Shown one piece after another: positions 10,405-21,152 of a stretch of 64,000 nucleotides of DNA. Under the pieces are notes generated by a model, which searched no databases, was not told the origin of the DNA, and saw only the letters and a program-made list of their open reading frames with translations. Source of the DNA: Ampullaceana balthica (taxonomy: Eukaryota > Mollusca > Gastropoda > Lymnaeidae); contig CALYLW010000284.1 of assembly GCA_944989445.1 (NCBI GenBank), positions 129,001 to 193,000 on the forward strand, read 5' to 3'. The position numbers were made by a program, and so were the translations under genes. Each line of letters opens with the position of its first letter. Positions within the stretch are counted from its first letter, which is position 1.

Positions 10405-10463
10405 GGACGCAATAATCTTCTGTATAGAAGGAGCGTCTGTAAACAGATAAGATAAGATAAGAC
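10405..10463 (+). repeat. LINE 3' tail shared with the SINE
   Basis: Contains cgcaataatcttctgtatag then aaggagcgtctgt, followed by three to four 'gataa' units. It is matched by the tail of the SINE at 9006-9060 (minus), by the copy at 22332-22400 (minus) and by an isolated fragment at 55847-55892 (plus). This is the likely recognition sequence of the element's own reverse transcriptase. Confidence 0.8.
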
Positions 10464-10697
10464 TGTATCAAGTATCCTTTCTGTGATATTTAAAATTAAT
10501 GCCTTAAAAACTGAGCTAGAAGAAAAGTTGTTTTGTGCTCCCCTCGAATTGCGATGTAAAGAATTTGATGCATTCAATAAAGTTAATGAATACTTGACTA
10601 ATTTTAAATGTGCTAATTTATCATTATATCTAGAATGGCTAGGGGGCGTTTTACCAAAAACCAATCGAACAATTATATCAAACTTAAAACGTTTATA
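10453..10697 (+). other. Unrecognised open frame just after the LINE
   Basis: An open frame of about 80 codons ends at the taa at 10695-10697 and includes EEKLFCAPLELRCKEFDAFN and SLYLEWLGGVLPK. The composition looks protein-like, not repetitive. It begins inside the LINE tail, so the LINE may have landed in an older coding fragment. I recognise no family. It could be a decayed transposon or gene fragment, or chance. Confidence 0.2.
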
Positions 10698-11274
10698 ATT
10701 ATATCAAATAGATCCCCACCCCGCCCCTTTTAAAGAAAAAGGATATTCCGTGTCGTTTTGACTTAAAATAACTACACATAATCCTATTCAGATCATTTTG
10801 AGACACTTGTCATGCTTGTAAAACTCACCAGTAGCATTTTCGGGGGAAGGGGTAGGCTAACGACGCTCCCCCAAATCCCCGAGTCATGTGAGCATGACCT
10901 AGAGTCTGGGGGTTGGGGGGGGGGCGTAACGCACACATAAACTTGTATATTTTCGGGTAACGGGCAAAAAAAGTTCGCCGACTCCTGCCGTGAGAGAACG
11001 AAGCGGATCTGCGGTTGCATCACAAATGCTTTGATGTCAACATCAAACGAAGCAGGGTAACAATTTCATAGGTTATCTTGTGGGTTCTCAAACTTAAGGA
11101 TTATAATTAGATTTAATTTTCGTGTCTTGATAGCTTACGCCAACCAGCGTCTGATGGCCTACCGACCGGCACATTGAGAAGCACTGATTTAAAAAAGAAA
11201 AAGAAAGAAAAAAAAGTCATTAAATAAATTGCAAGCGACCAAATATTTTAGTGGAAGATTTATTTAAAGTTACC
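10698..11274. other. Non-coding spacer
   Basis: No feature recognised. There is a G-run at about 10911-10924. Confidence 0.4.
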
Positions 11275-11391
11275 CTTTTGATGTGACGCCACATTTCTTC
11301 AACCCCCCCTCCCTCCCCTCGTCACGCATATTCACAAAAAGTGTGACCCCCTCCCCCTAGGTGCGTGACGTCATTTATGGACGGCCCCTAA
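11275..11391. mobile_element. Right fragment of the CATAAATGACGTCACG MITE
   Basis: Ends gtgcgtgacgtcatttatgg acggcccct, the inverted terminus of the family, preceded by the C-rich 'ccctcgtcacgcat' body. The left terminus is missing. Confidence 0.7.
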
Positions 11392-12660
11392 TACGGATTT
11401 TTAAAAAAAGCATTTAAAAAAAACCAACTAGCTCCTTCACTTTGTCTAAGCCTCCTGTACCGAAGAACACCCCGCCTGAAAAACTTTGAAGAGTCTGGAG
11501 CTCAGTTTTTTTCGGGCACTTTATGTGACCGTTATCGTCGTCCCCCTGCAAATGAAATCTCAGGGGCCCCATAACGAGACGTCTGATAAGGGCCAATAAA
11601 ATAGCTCTATAGAACTCGTCAACCCGTGTCTTCATCGTCCACAAAAACCACGTGACTCATGACCACCCTCTCCGGACGATACGGAAAAAAATATTCAGAC
11701 ACGCGAGGTCAAAGGACCTGAAAATCGAACGTTTTAACGAGAGACAAATTGGACTTTGGCGCCATGTTTTATGTCCCCTTGGTGATTTCGTCTTCTCTTT
11801 CCAACATTAAATGCGTGAGATCAAGGCGTGGTGATGCGTTAGTCAGATGAAACAAAGCAGGTCTCCGGTCGTTTTTCTCTATGCGATGTTTGGCAATTCT
11901 AGAATAGAAACATTAAAAAAAAGTGAGGAGCATTTTTGTCCACTGTTTGTCCATGCAATAAAGCACGATAAATAGACACGTTTATGGAGACTGCAGGGAA
12001 CTGAACACAATGCGTATTTCTAGTTAAACATAGAGGGGAGGGAACTTGTTGTTAATCGATGAAAATTGTGGGGAAAATAAAAATGTGAGTGCTAACTACT
12101 GCCAACTATAGTATTTTCTGACAATCTAAAGAAATAAAATGATGCCAAATCAAAACATTTTTGAATGAAGAAATGTACTTCCGATGTAAGTTATTAAAAA
12201 TTATTTTGGGTACTATACCCACCCACCCACCCCCCACCCCCCCCAAAAATATATTTAAAATTTTTTTTTAAAAATGATTGAATTTGATTTCAATCAGATG
12301 TTCACATCTGCAGTTAAACGTTTTAGCTATTGGAAACGTTACCACAGTCTATTGATGTTAATTCAACTTTGTTTTCAAAATTATCAGGACGTGTTTGTGT
12401 GTGTTGTTTTTAAATTTTAGTTTCCAGAACTCGTTTTCTATCTCCTGCTAACCAGCTCTATATTTTCTACTGTTATTTCCATTAGTTAGTAGGAGGATAG
12501 TTTATTTGATTTTATTTTTTTTACAAAAATAAAATTATGCAGGTCAATCCTAGGAAATAAATATTTTATTTGCCGAACACTTTTCTCGAAAAGTTTTGTT
12601 TTAAAAATGTGAGTACGCGAGGGGTGCAGGAATTGTTTAATTTTTAATTTTAATTTAATT
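11392..12660. other. Non-coding spacer
   Basis: Nothing supported as a gene. Contains a C-rich run at about 12222-12244. Confidence 0.4.
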
Positions 12661-13610
12661 TTTTTATTTTTGTTATGTGTGTGTGTGTGTGTGTTTTGTT
12701 TTGGGAAAAAAAGGGGGCGGGTTGCTTTTTTGGTTTAATACAAAAACTTTTTGCTGTGATTAATTTGTGAAAAATGGGCGTCAAATTTATGGACACAAAC
12801 TTTATTATAGTATGAGTGCATTCATAAAAAAATTGAAAAAAAATGTATTTATCAGACAAACATAATACCATAATAATATACATAGGTATGTTGCCACTGA
12901 AATTAAAAGATTTGAGATCCTTGAAGACTTTAAGTTTTTTTAAAAATACAATCTAACTCAGTTATCTAAATTATTTTACCGCCAATTAGCTAGTGCACAT
13001 TAAAACGCTGGTCAGACTTACGTGTCATTAATGAATGACAGTTTTCTGATAGCAATTCTTCCCCCCGCGCCAATCTTATAACCGAAAATGAATTTCAACA
13101 TGACATAGAAGTGCAGGTCACTCTTGACGCTACGTGTTTCAAGATCCGATGAATGATATTTCTGACCCTGACAGAAGGCCACCCACAGGGGACAAGACTT
13201 TGCGCGTGGCAACGATGCAAGAAAAGTGCTTTGTCGAGCAATTGACGGCACGTGCGACATTTGAGCAGGTGCTCACTCCACCACCGCACGGGCGACACTA
13301 ACCCCTCGCTCCCCTTCTCGCGGGGCGAGGTGTGGCGTGGGGGGGAGGGGGGAGTATTGCGGCTTCATTTTTCACTTTCTGGGGTGATGGTCGCTTGGTC
13401 ACGTCTCGCGATGATTTTAATGACGTCACCAGGGGCTGGTCTAAACGTGTGAACTGCCAGGATGTTGTTGTAATGATGTAGCGCTAAACTTAACACCGAG
13501 ACATATCGGGAGTCGTTTGGTGGTGGGGGGGAGGGGGTGGGGAGCTAAAGATTACGCATTTGAACGGGTAGAGTTATCAACACATGTTGTATTTTGTTAC
13601 CAAAGAATAT
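12661..13610. other. Non-coding spacer with (GT)n
   Basis: A short (GT)n lies at about 12677-12694. Short open frames around 13018-13452 overlap on both strands and have no recognisable domains. Confidence 0.4.
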
Positions 13611-14128
13611 AATAAAACAAACCCGTAAAAACAAAGTTTTTGACTATAAATCCCTTATATATGAGACATAACTAAACGTATTTACAAATATTTACAGACT
13701 GAATCTGTCTTAACTCAACTTTGCTTCATAACCCGGGGGGGGGGAGTCTGGTCACCGATCGCTTGAACGAGCTCAGCGTGACACGTAAAATGTAAACAAA
13801 AGCACGCCGGTACTTCGATGGGTCGCGTCAACGCGTGACTGAATAATCCCGTGAAAAAAAACAATAACAAACAGTGAGTTTGAATTACAAACGTTATATA
13901 AAGATAAACTAAAAAGGCATAAATTTAATTACGGTACGTTCGATCGATCTGAAATTTTGATACGATGTATTGTTAGGTGAGACGGGTCCGTGTGCCTAAT
14001 TTCAGCTCGATCGGAATACGGGAAGTGGGTCATTTTTGACTTTTGTTTTTCCCGCCCGCCCATGAGATGACGACAGAACGACAGAGAGACAGAGACGGCG
14101 GTGAAGTTAATATAAGGGATTTAAAAAT
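13611..14128 (+). mobile_element. GATCGATC-module repeat family, copy 2
   Basis: Same start (aataaaacaaacccgtaaaa), core (ttaattacggtacgttcgat) and end (taatataagggattta) as the copy at 5131-5617, with a longer G-rich stretch near 13735. Confidence 0.75.
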
Positions 14129-14165
14129 AGGTTTCAATTGTTTAAGTTTTTTGGGAATCAGCAGC

Positions 14166-14594
14166 TGACTTCTGAGATATTAGTTAAGTTGTTAATCTCT
14201 ATGAGATGGGCCCATGGGTCCCAGACTTCTGAGATGTTAAGTTGTTAATCTCTGTGATATGGGCCCATGGGTCTTAGACTTCAGAGATGTTAAGTTGTTA
14301 ATCTCTATGAGTTGGGCCCATGGGTCCCAGACTTCTGAGATGTTAAGTTGTTAATCTCTGTGAGATGGGCCCATGGGTCCCAGTCTTCTGAGATGTTAAG
14401 TTGTTAATCTCTGTGATATGGGCCTATGGGTCCCAGACTTCTGAGATGTTAAGTTGTTAATCTCTGTGATATGGGCCCATGGGTCCCAGACTTCTGAGAT
14501 GTTAAGTTGTTAATGTCTGTGAGATGGGCCCATGGGTCCCAGTCTTCTGAGATGTTAAGTTGTTAATGTCTGTGAGATGGGCCCATGGGTCACT
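14166..14594. repeat. 53-bp minisatellite
   Basis: About eight copies of a 53-bp unit containing acttctgagatgttaagttg and atgggcccatgggtc. The gggcccatgggtcc portion holds the palindrome gggccc. Copies differ at a few fixed sites (ctatgag, ctgtgat, ctgtgag). Confidence 0.92.
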
Positions 14595-15268
14595 GCACTT
14601 ATTCACAATAGTAGACATTCTGTTTCGTTGAATTACTGGCATTGGTGTGTTCAATTTCGAGTCACTGCCTGAACATTGCGTTTAAATGATACAATTGCTG
14701 TGACAACGCTAATATAGGCAGTATGACATGAAATATAAAAGACACGATATGAGAAACTTAGAGATTTAAGATACATACAGTTAGCATGTCATATTCTCGA
14801 CTATTCTTGCAATTCTTGGTGTAATCTGCAATTTGACAATGACAGAAGTCTATAATTGTAAGGGGTCTCAGCACTGAACCCTCTCATTTTTTCGCAGTTG
14901 AACCTTAATTTTGTCTAACCTTATCCGTGCCCATGAACTTAACTTTTTCAATGTTATAAATATCTCAATGTATTCATTTGCAATGAAAAAAATTTCAAAT
15001 TTCAACGATATTTTATACATATTTCCAATTTCTTTATGGCGTTAAACAAATTGTACATATATAAATGTTCACTACGTTCTTGTGGGTTACAGGATAAAAC
15101 GACAAAAGACAAAACCAAAAAAGACAAATGCAAAAAACTAAAAAGATAAAACGACAAAAGACAAAATGACAGTGACAAACGTCAAGGGGTCAAATCAACC
15201 CACAACAACTCAACAAAACGACAAGTCTTGAAGCCTCCATCGTCGTTAATGCCTAATATACGACAGAG
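14595..15268. other. Non-coding spacer
   Basis: Mostly AT-rich. Includes a simple 'gacaaaa'-type repetitive patch at about 15090-15180. No gene seen. Confidence 0.4.
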
Positions 15269-15345
15269 CAGGGGTCTCAAACACGCAGCCCGCATGCGGT
15301 CCACTAAGTGGATTTTTGTGGCCCGCTAGTAACCCTAATAACCCT
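15269..15345 (+). mobile_element. hAT left-end fragment
   Basis: caggggtctcaaacacgcag followed by 'cccgcatgcggtcc' is a typical hAT terminus with its subterminal palindrome. No matching right end or target duplication is visible downstream. Confidence 0.5.
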
Positions 15346-15501
15346 AAAAAATGTACTAGCGTGAAATTCAGACAGCTAGTACAGATACAGATCAAATTTT
15401 ATTTTTAATTCTATATATGCAACATACTTATCAAAATCTGATTTGGGCAAGTAAATATTAGTGATAAGCCGTAAAATGAGTTTAGATGTGTGAAATGGTT
15501 T

Positions 15502-15507
<6 letters not shown>

Positions 15508-15546
<39 letters not shown>

Positions 15547-15640
15547 GTGTGTGTGTGTGTTGTGTGTGTCTGTGAGAGTGTGTGTGTGAGTGTGTGTGTG
15601 AGTGTGTATGTGTGTGAGTGTGTGTGAGTGTGTGTTTACT
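15508..15640. repeat. (GT)n microsatellite
   Basis: GT run with GA and TA interruptions, followed by a G-run at about 15657-15668. Confidence 0.95.
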
Positions 15641-15967
15641 AGGGTATGATTTTAAAGGGGGGGGGTGGGTATAGGAGTGCAGCCCTAGACAAATCTCTTA
15701 AATGATAAAATGGCACATGCCGTCATTCAAGTTTAAGACCCTTGCAATTAAGTATAGTCAATTAAGTATAGTCAATTAAGTACAGCCAATTTTGTAAAAA
15801 TATTATACATGCCTAATGGTCCGAGAAACAAGATATTCGGTTATCAGACTTGCGCATACTTACATTGAAATGCAACACGTAATTACTAATAGAATCATAG
15901 GAACATTTTTTGTAATTATACATCTTTACCATTTCTTTATTCAACATTGTAATTAATGAATTAATGG

Positions 15968-16045
15968 GCTGGGCGGCTGGGTAGCGATGTCAATAGTGCG
16001 CTCGCCTCCCAAGCGTGGGATCGAGCCCACGTTAAAGCCACTTAA
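15968..16045 (+). mobile_element. Truncated tRNA-derived SINE head
   Basis: ggcggctgggtagcgatgtc followed by 'gtgcgctcgcctcccaagcg' and a B-box-like gggatcgagcccacg resembles the tRNA-derived head of invertebrate SINEs. The body is cut off by the GATCGATC-family copy that starts at 16046. Confidence 0.55.
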
Positions 16046-16528
16046 ATAAAACAAACCCGTAAAAACAAAGTTTTTGACTATAAATCCCTTATATATGAGA
16101 CATAACTAACAGTATTGATTATTTTCAAACGCTACAAACATTTACAGACTGACACCGAGTGATGTCCCTTGTCTTTAATAAATGGGGGTGGGACGTGAGG
16201 GGGTGTCGGCACGACGGTCGGCGTCAACTCAAACTCACGTGGAAGTGGAAGAAAAAAACAATAACAAACCGTGAATTTGAATTACATACCTCATATAATG
16301 ATAAACTAAAAATGCATTAATTTAATTACGGTACGTTTGATCGATCTGAAATTTTGATACGATGCATTGTTAGGTCAGACGGGCCCGTGTGCCAAATTTC
16401 AGCTCGATCGGATAACGGGAAGTGGGTCATTTTCGACTTTTGTTTTTCCGCCCGCCCATGAGATGACGACAGACAGAGAGAGAGACAGAGAGACAGAGAC
16501 GCCGGTGAAGTTAATATAAGGGATTTAA
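16046..16528 (+). mobile_element. GATCGATC-module repeat family, copy 3
   Basis: Complete copy with the same termini as the 5131 and 13611 copies. It lies directly beside the SINE head and is directly followed by a partial duplicate of itself. Confidence 0.75.
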
Positions 16529-16800
16529 AAACAATAACAAACCGTGAATTTGAATTACATACCTCATATAAGAATAAACTAAAAATGCATTAATTTAATT
16601 ACGGTACGTTCGATCGATCTGAAATTTTGATACGATGCATTGCTGGTTAGACGGGCCCGTGTGCCAAATTTCAGCTTGATCGGATCACGGGAAGTGGGTC
16701 ATTTTTTACTTTTGTTTTTCCGCCCGCCCGCCCATGAGATGATGAGATGATAAGATGACGACAGAGACGGCCCCGAAGTTAATATAAGGGATTTAAAAAT
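16529..16800 (+). mobile_element. GATCGATC-module repeat family, partial copy 4
   Basis: Starts at 'caataacaaaccgtgaattt', matching an internal point of copy 3 (about 16258), and runs to the same right end. This looks like a local tandem duplication of the right 270 bp of copy 3. Confidence 0.7.
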
Positions 16801-17200
16801 GTTGATGAATGACATACGCTAAGAAAGTCCTCCGCTGACCAAGAGAGGGATGGGCGCCGCCAAGGTCTACTAAGCCCGAGAATGGAAACATTAGAGCCCC
16901 CTACGACCTCGAAAAAAAGTTATGGGACTAAAAAAAATATTAATTAATTAATTACCATTACAAAGAACTCCACTTTTGTCATGGTAATTTGTTTCAATAA
17001 CGTTAAACATCAACAATTCTTTTACTAAGACATGTTTCCTTTTACAGTGCAGCAAGTTCACGTTATTTAGGGCCAACTTTTGGATTTTATTTTTATACAT
17101 GAAGGTCAGAGTAGTTAATTAAATGATTTTACGGTATTTCTCAATACACACACAACCATAGTTTGTAGCAGACCCTTAAAAATTACAGGTATTGTCCGTG
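16801..17200. other. Non-coding spacer
   Basis: No feature recognised. Confidence 0.4.
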
Positions 17201-18090
17201 TGCGTGAGCAAGCACGTATGTACATACTGACACTGTATGTGTACATGAGCAAGCACGTATGTACATACTGACACTATATGTGTACATGAGCAAGCACGTG
17301 TGTACATACTGACACTGTATGTGTACATGAGCAAGCACGTATGTACATACTGACACTGTATGTGTACATGAGCAAGCACGTGTGTACATACTGACACTGT
17401 ATGTGTACATGAGCAAGCACGTATGTACATACTGACACTGTATGTGTACATGAGCAAGCACGTGTGTACATACTGACACTGTATGTGTACATGAGCAAGC
17501 ACGTATGTATATACTGACACTGTATGTGTACATGAGCAAGCACGTACGTACATACTGACACTGTATGTGTACATGAGCAAGCACGTATGTATATACTGAC
17601 ACTGTATGTGTACATGAGCAAGCACGTATGTATATACTGACACTGTATGTGTACATGAGCAAGCACGTGTGTACATACTGACACTGTATGTGTACATGAG
17701 CAAGCACGTATGTATATACTGACACTGTATGTGTACATGAGCAAGCACGTGTGTACATACTGACACTGTATGTGTACATGAGCAAGCACGTATGTATATA
17801 CTGACACTGTATGTGTACATGAGCAAGCACGTACGTACATACTGACACTGTATGTGTACGTGAGCAATCACGTACGTACATACTGACACTGTATGTGTAC
17901 ATGAGCAAGCACGTAGGTACATACTGACACTGTATGTGTACGTGAGCAAGCACGTATGTACATACTGACATTGTATGTGTACATGAGCAAGCACGTATGT
18001 ATATACTGACACTGTATGTGTACATGAGCAAGCACGTATGTACATACTGACACTGTATGTGTACGTGAGCAAGCACGTGTGTTTATATTG
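17201..18090. repeat. 41-bp minisatellite with a hairpin in every unit
   Basis: About 21 copies of a 41-bp unit: gagcaagcacgtatgtacat then actgacactgtatgtgtacat. Within each unit TGTACATAC and GTATGTGTACA are inverted around TGACACT, so each unit can fold. Because 41 is not a multiple of 3 and the minus strand lacks stops, overlapping long minus-strand frames stay open across the array; they are artefacts. Confidence 0.95.
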
Positions 18091-18230
18091 ACACTGTACG
18101 CGTATGTTATAATTTTCAGCTTGCTCATGACTTGGAGACGAAATGTATGTTACATTGGGTCCCAGTACAATATGAGTATGCTTTATACATTGACACTATA
18201 CTCATAAGGATGTGTGTGATCTGCTATACT
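18091..18230. other. Spacer and hAT target site
   Basis: Ends in tgctatact, the left flank of the hAT element that follows; tgctatac recurs at 20394-20401. Confidence 0.5.
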
Positions 18231-20393
18231 CAGGGGTTCCTAACCAGTGGTGCATGCACCCCCAAGGGGTGCATGAGCAGGTTCCAGGGGGTGCATGAAT
18301 GATTCAGAGAAAAATAAAGAAAAAGAGGGGAAAAAAGAAGAAGGAAAAAAAAGGAAGAAAAACTGATAATCTGAAAATGTAAACCATAAGCAAGGCATGC
18401 CGCGTCAAATGGCATCCATATACAACCTCTTATAGTCGATCGCGCAGCGTTCTGCGCATGTCGAAAATTGATGGAAAAAAACTTTTTCGCAAAATGAACG
18501 GTTCGCTCTACGTGTACCTCGGAATTTCGTGCTTACTCTGTGGAAAAATCCTGTGCAATGACAAAATGAAGCCTGTTAGACTACGAGAGCACTTAGAGAA
18601 AGTCCATCCATCGAATTCCAAGGACAGTGTTGAGGACTTCAAGCAGAAGAGAGCTCACTTCTTGGCCTCAGGTACCTTGCCCAAGCTTGGATTTTCTTTC
18701 TCACAGAAACCTGCACTGAAGGCATCCTTCAAGGTTGCATATCTTATTGCAAAGAACAAGAAGCCCCACACCATTGGAGAAACTTTGGTGAAGCCTTTTG
18801 CTCTGGAGATGGTGAAACTGATGTGTGGTCACTAGCAGAGGAAGCAGGTTGAGAAAGTCCCTTTGTCCAATGACACTATTCATTTCAAGATTAGTGACAT
18901 GGCTGCAGACATTCTGGATCAAGTCTTGTGCGAGATGAGAAGCAGTCCTTTTCCATTTAGCATGCAGCTGGATGAATCAACTGATGTAGCACAGCACAAT
19001 GCAGTCAGATTCTTGTATTTGTGAGATATATTTACACTGGATTGCTGAAGGAGGAATTTCTCTTTTGTAAGCCACTCCTAACTAATACCAAAGCTGCTGA
19101 TGTGCTACAGCGGGTGAGGGCATTCTTCACTAAAAACCAGTTTGACTGGACTTCAAGAATTTCTTCAATTTGCACAGATGGTGCTCCCTTCATACTCGGT
19201 AATAAGTTAGGATTTTCAGTTCTGGTAAAATAGACGTTCCAGATATTGTAACTACACACTGTATCCTTCATCGTCAGGCCATGGTATGCAAAACTCTACC
19301 TCCAACCTTGAAGTCAGTTCCTTCTACTGCAGTCCAAGTTGTAAATTTTATCCGCTCCCCATGCCTTGAACCACCGCTTCTTCAATTTTTTCTGTCAGGA
19401 GGTGGGCTCTGAGCATGAAGTTATGCTCTACCACACTGAGGTTCGCTGGTTTTCCAGGGTACGGATACTTTCTCGGTTAGTAGAACTGAGAGTGGTGCAT
19501 GCCCTTTTCTTGCGAGAAAAAGAGTATGACTTTGCTGACAAGTTTGACTGTCCAAATTTCATTCCTTACTTGGTATACCTGGCTGACATCTTCACCATCT
19601 TGAATGAGTTGAACACATCTCTCCAAGGACCTGCTTTGACTGTAATGGATGCTACTGACAGATTGCAAGCCTTCCTTAACAAACTGACACTATTTCAACG
19701 ACGACTAGAAAAGTCCTACTTGGCCAACTTTCCACTCTTGGATGAACTTGTAATATCTGCTTCACGAGGAAGCACTAAGAGATCACTGCCTCACAACATC
19801 AAAGGTGAAATTTCAGAGCACCTTTCAACATTGCAAAGGTCCTTTGATGGGTATTTCTGTCAAGACATTGTTAGGAAAGACCTTTGGATTCACACTCCTT
19901 TTCTCTGTGACTTGGACAACATTTATGACAGTGACCTTGCTAAAGATGACCTGATTGATTTGAGAACCAGAGAAGTACTGAAGAGTGCCTTAAGTTGCAA
20001 TACCTTGATTGAATTTTGGTGCGCCCAGCTAGATTCCTACCCACAACTAGCCAAGAGGGCAGTACTGACTCTCCTTCCTTTTGCCACAACTTATCTCTGT
20101 GACGCAGGATTCTCCACACTTTTGACGATTAAAACCAAGGCAAGGAATAAGTTGAATGCAGAGGATGACATGAGAGTTGCTTTGTCCAAAACAGTCCCCA
20201 GATTTAAATCGCTGATTGATCATAAGAAGCAGTAGATCTCTCAATAAATTCTCTGTTGCCTATTGTCAAAACTGTTGTGTTCCTAAAATAAACACAGTTT
20301 ATTATGCATTTTCTGCAAGTTTCACGAGGGGGTGCATGAACTTTTTTGGGCATCTGAAGGGGTGCATGGACCCCAAAAGGTTAGGAACCACTG
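18231..20393 (+). mobile_element. Full-length hAT transposon with BED-finger transposase, inactivated
   Basis: Left end caggggttcctaaccagtgg and right end aaggttaggaaccactg are inverted. Flanks are tgctatact (18222-18230) and tgctatac (20394-20401), a nearly exact 8-bp duplication. Subterminal 'ggggtgcatg' motifs occur several times near both ends. The interior codes for a transposase of the ZBED5/GTF2IRD2-like hAT group, broken by stops and frameshifts. At about 2.16 kb it looks like a complete former autonomous copy. Confidence 0.92.
18458..20235 (+). pseudogene. hAT transposase (BED finger, DDE core, dimerisation domain), broken
   Basis: The frame from 18458 has a BED-type zinc finger (C25, C28, H45, H50) followed by a KKPHTIGE..KPFALEMVKLM segment. 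A TAG stop at 18833-18835 interrupts it. The same frame continues to FSMQLDESTDV (first catalytic Asp region, about 18960-18990), then a stop and frameshift near 19020. Segment 19021-19233 carries ICTDGAPFILG (second Asp). A further frameshift leads to THCILHRQAM near 19255. Segment 19366-20235 (289 codons open) holds the HTEVRWFSR block and the C-terminal hAT dimerisation domain with ATTYLCDAGFS. It cannot encode active transposase as it stands. Confidence 0.92.
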
Positions 20394-20538
20394 TGCTATA
20401 CAGTATTTTGATTTTACTCTGAAAATAGTCATTTAATGAACTGATTAGAAAAAGTGCAATTACATTGAGAGTACTTAATTACAATTACTGTAAATAAATG
20501 AGACCTTGTGATATCGTTGCCTTTTCATTTTGTCACCT
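20394..20538. other. Spacer
   Basis: No feature seen beyond the hAT right target copy. Confidence 0.4.
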
Positions 20539-20821
20539 GGGGCCGTCCATAAAGTACGTCACGCTATTTTTGACCATTTTGAACTCCCCCCCTCCTTCCT
20601 GTCACAAACTTAACTGTCACAAATCTAGGAACACCCCCCCCCCTAAAGTACGTCACACTTTCGAACAAAATTTTAGTTTTTTATTAACAAAATAATTAAA
20701 ATTTAATATAAAACAACGTGACGTCACACATGGCCGGGCCCACTTCCCCAGTCACAAACTGTCTCACTTTCTTACACCCCCTCCCCCCTCTGGAGCGTGA
20801 CTTACTTTATGGACGGTCCCC
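20539..20821. mobile_element. Complete CATAAAGTACGTCACG MITE (283 bp)
   Basis: Left end ggggccgtccataaagtacg and right end cttactttatggacggtccc c form an inverted pair of about 25 bp with GGGG/CCCC tips. The interior is rich in cccccc and 'gtcacaaa' motifs. The flanks both contain 'cattttgtc', but no clean target duplication is obvious. Other members are fragments at 6091 and 11275, plus two nested copies in element B. Confidence 0.85.
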
Positions 20822-20904
20822 TTGTCATTTTGTCTTTTTTCGTTTTGTCTAGATATATCGTTTTCGTGCTTGCCTATTGAGAGCCATTTACTTCATGTGC
20901 ACTA

Positions 20905-20972
20905 GTGTCATCTTGTGCGCTACAGTGTCATCTTGTGCGCTATAGTGTTGTATTGTGTGATATAGTATTATC
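20905..20972. repeat. Short 26-bp tandem repeat, split by a hAT element
   Basis: About three copies of 'agtgtcatcttgtgcgctat' variants lie here and another at 21145-21180, on the other side of the small hAT element at 20973-21144. Confidence 0.65.
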
Positions 20973-21144
20973 TAGTGTTGAATTTACCTTATTTGCTAAA
21001 CAAGCTATAACTTAGAGCCCCCGCCTTCATGGGGGCCCCCTGATTTTTTTTTCATATTTGGCACTGACATAGAATAGATGGACTTTAAAAGGGCCCCCAT
21101 ATCTTAAATACCTTAGGGCCCCATCAAGTCTAAACCCGGCCCTG
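20973..21144. mobile_element. Small hAT element (172 bp)
   Basis: The right end ...taaacccggccctg is a classic hAT terminus (read inward cagggccgggtttag). The left end tagtgttgaatttacc is a decayed match. Flanks gtattatc (20965-20972) and gtgttatc (21145-21152) agree at 7 of 8 bases. The interior has 'gggggccccc' palindromes. Confidence 0.7.
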
Positions 21145-21152
21145 GTGTTATC

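Larger units (their letters stand above)
7480..10463 (+). mobile_element. Jockey/CR1-like non-LTR retrotransposon, 5'-truncated and decayed
   Basis: In order the element encodes the C-terminal half of an apurinic-type endonuclease, a linker, a reverse transcriptase and a C-terminal domain, followed by a short 3' UTR. It ends in tandem 'gataa' units (about 10445-10463) instead of poly(A), as in CR1/L2-like elements. The 5' edge is approximate, because homologous-looking coding starts near 7500. The copy is dead: frameshifts near 7545, 8416, 8855 and 10010, and a SINE inserted at 9006-9283. A short truncated relative in the opposite orientation lies at 22332-22688. Clade assignment within the Jockey/CR1 group is from motif style only. 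Confidence 0.9.

Noticed and set aside
17176..18076. Two minus-strand open frames of almost 300 codons
   Set aside because: They are the 41-bp minisatellite read in different frames; no start context, homology or codon bias.
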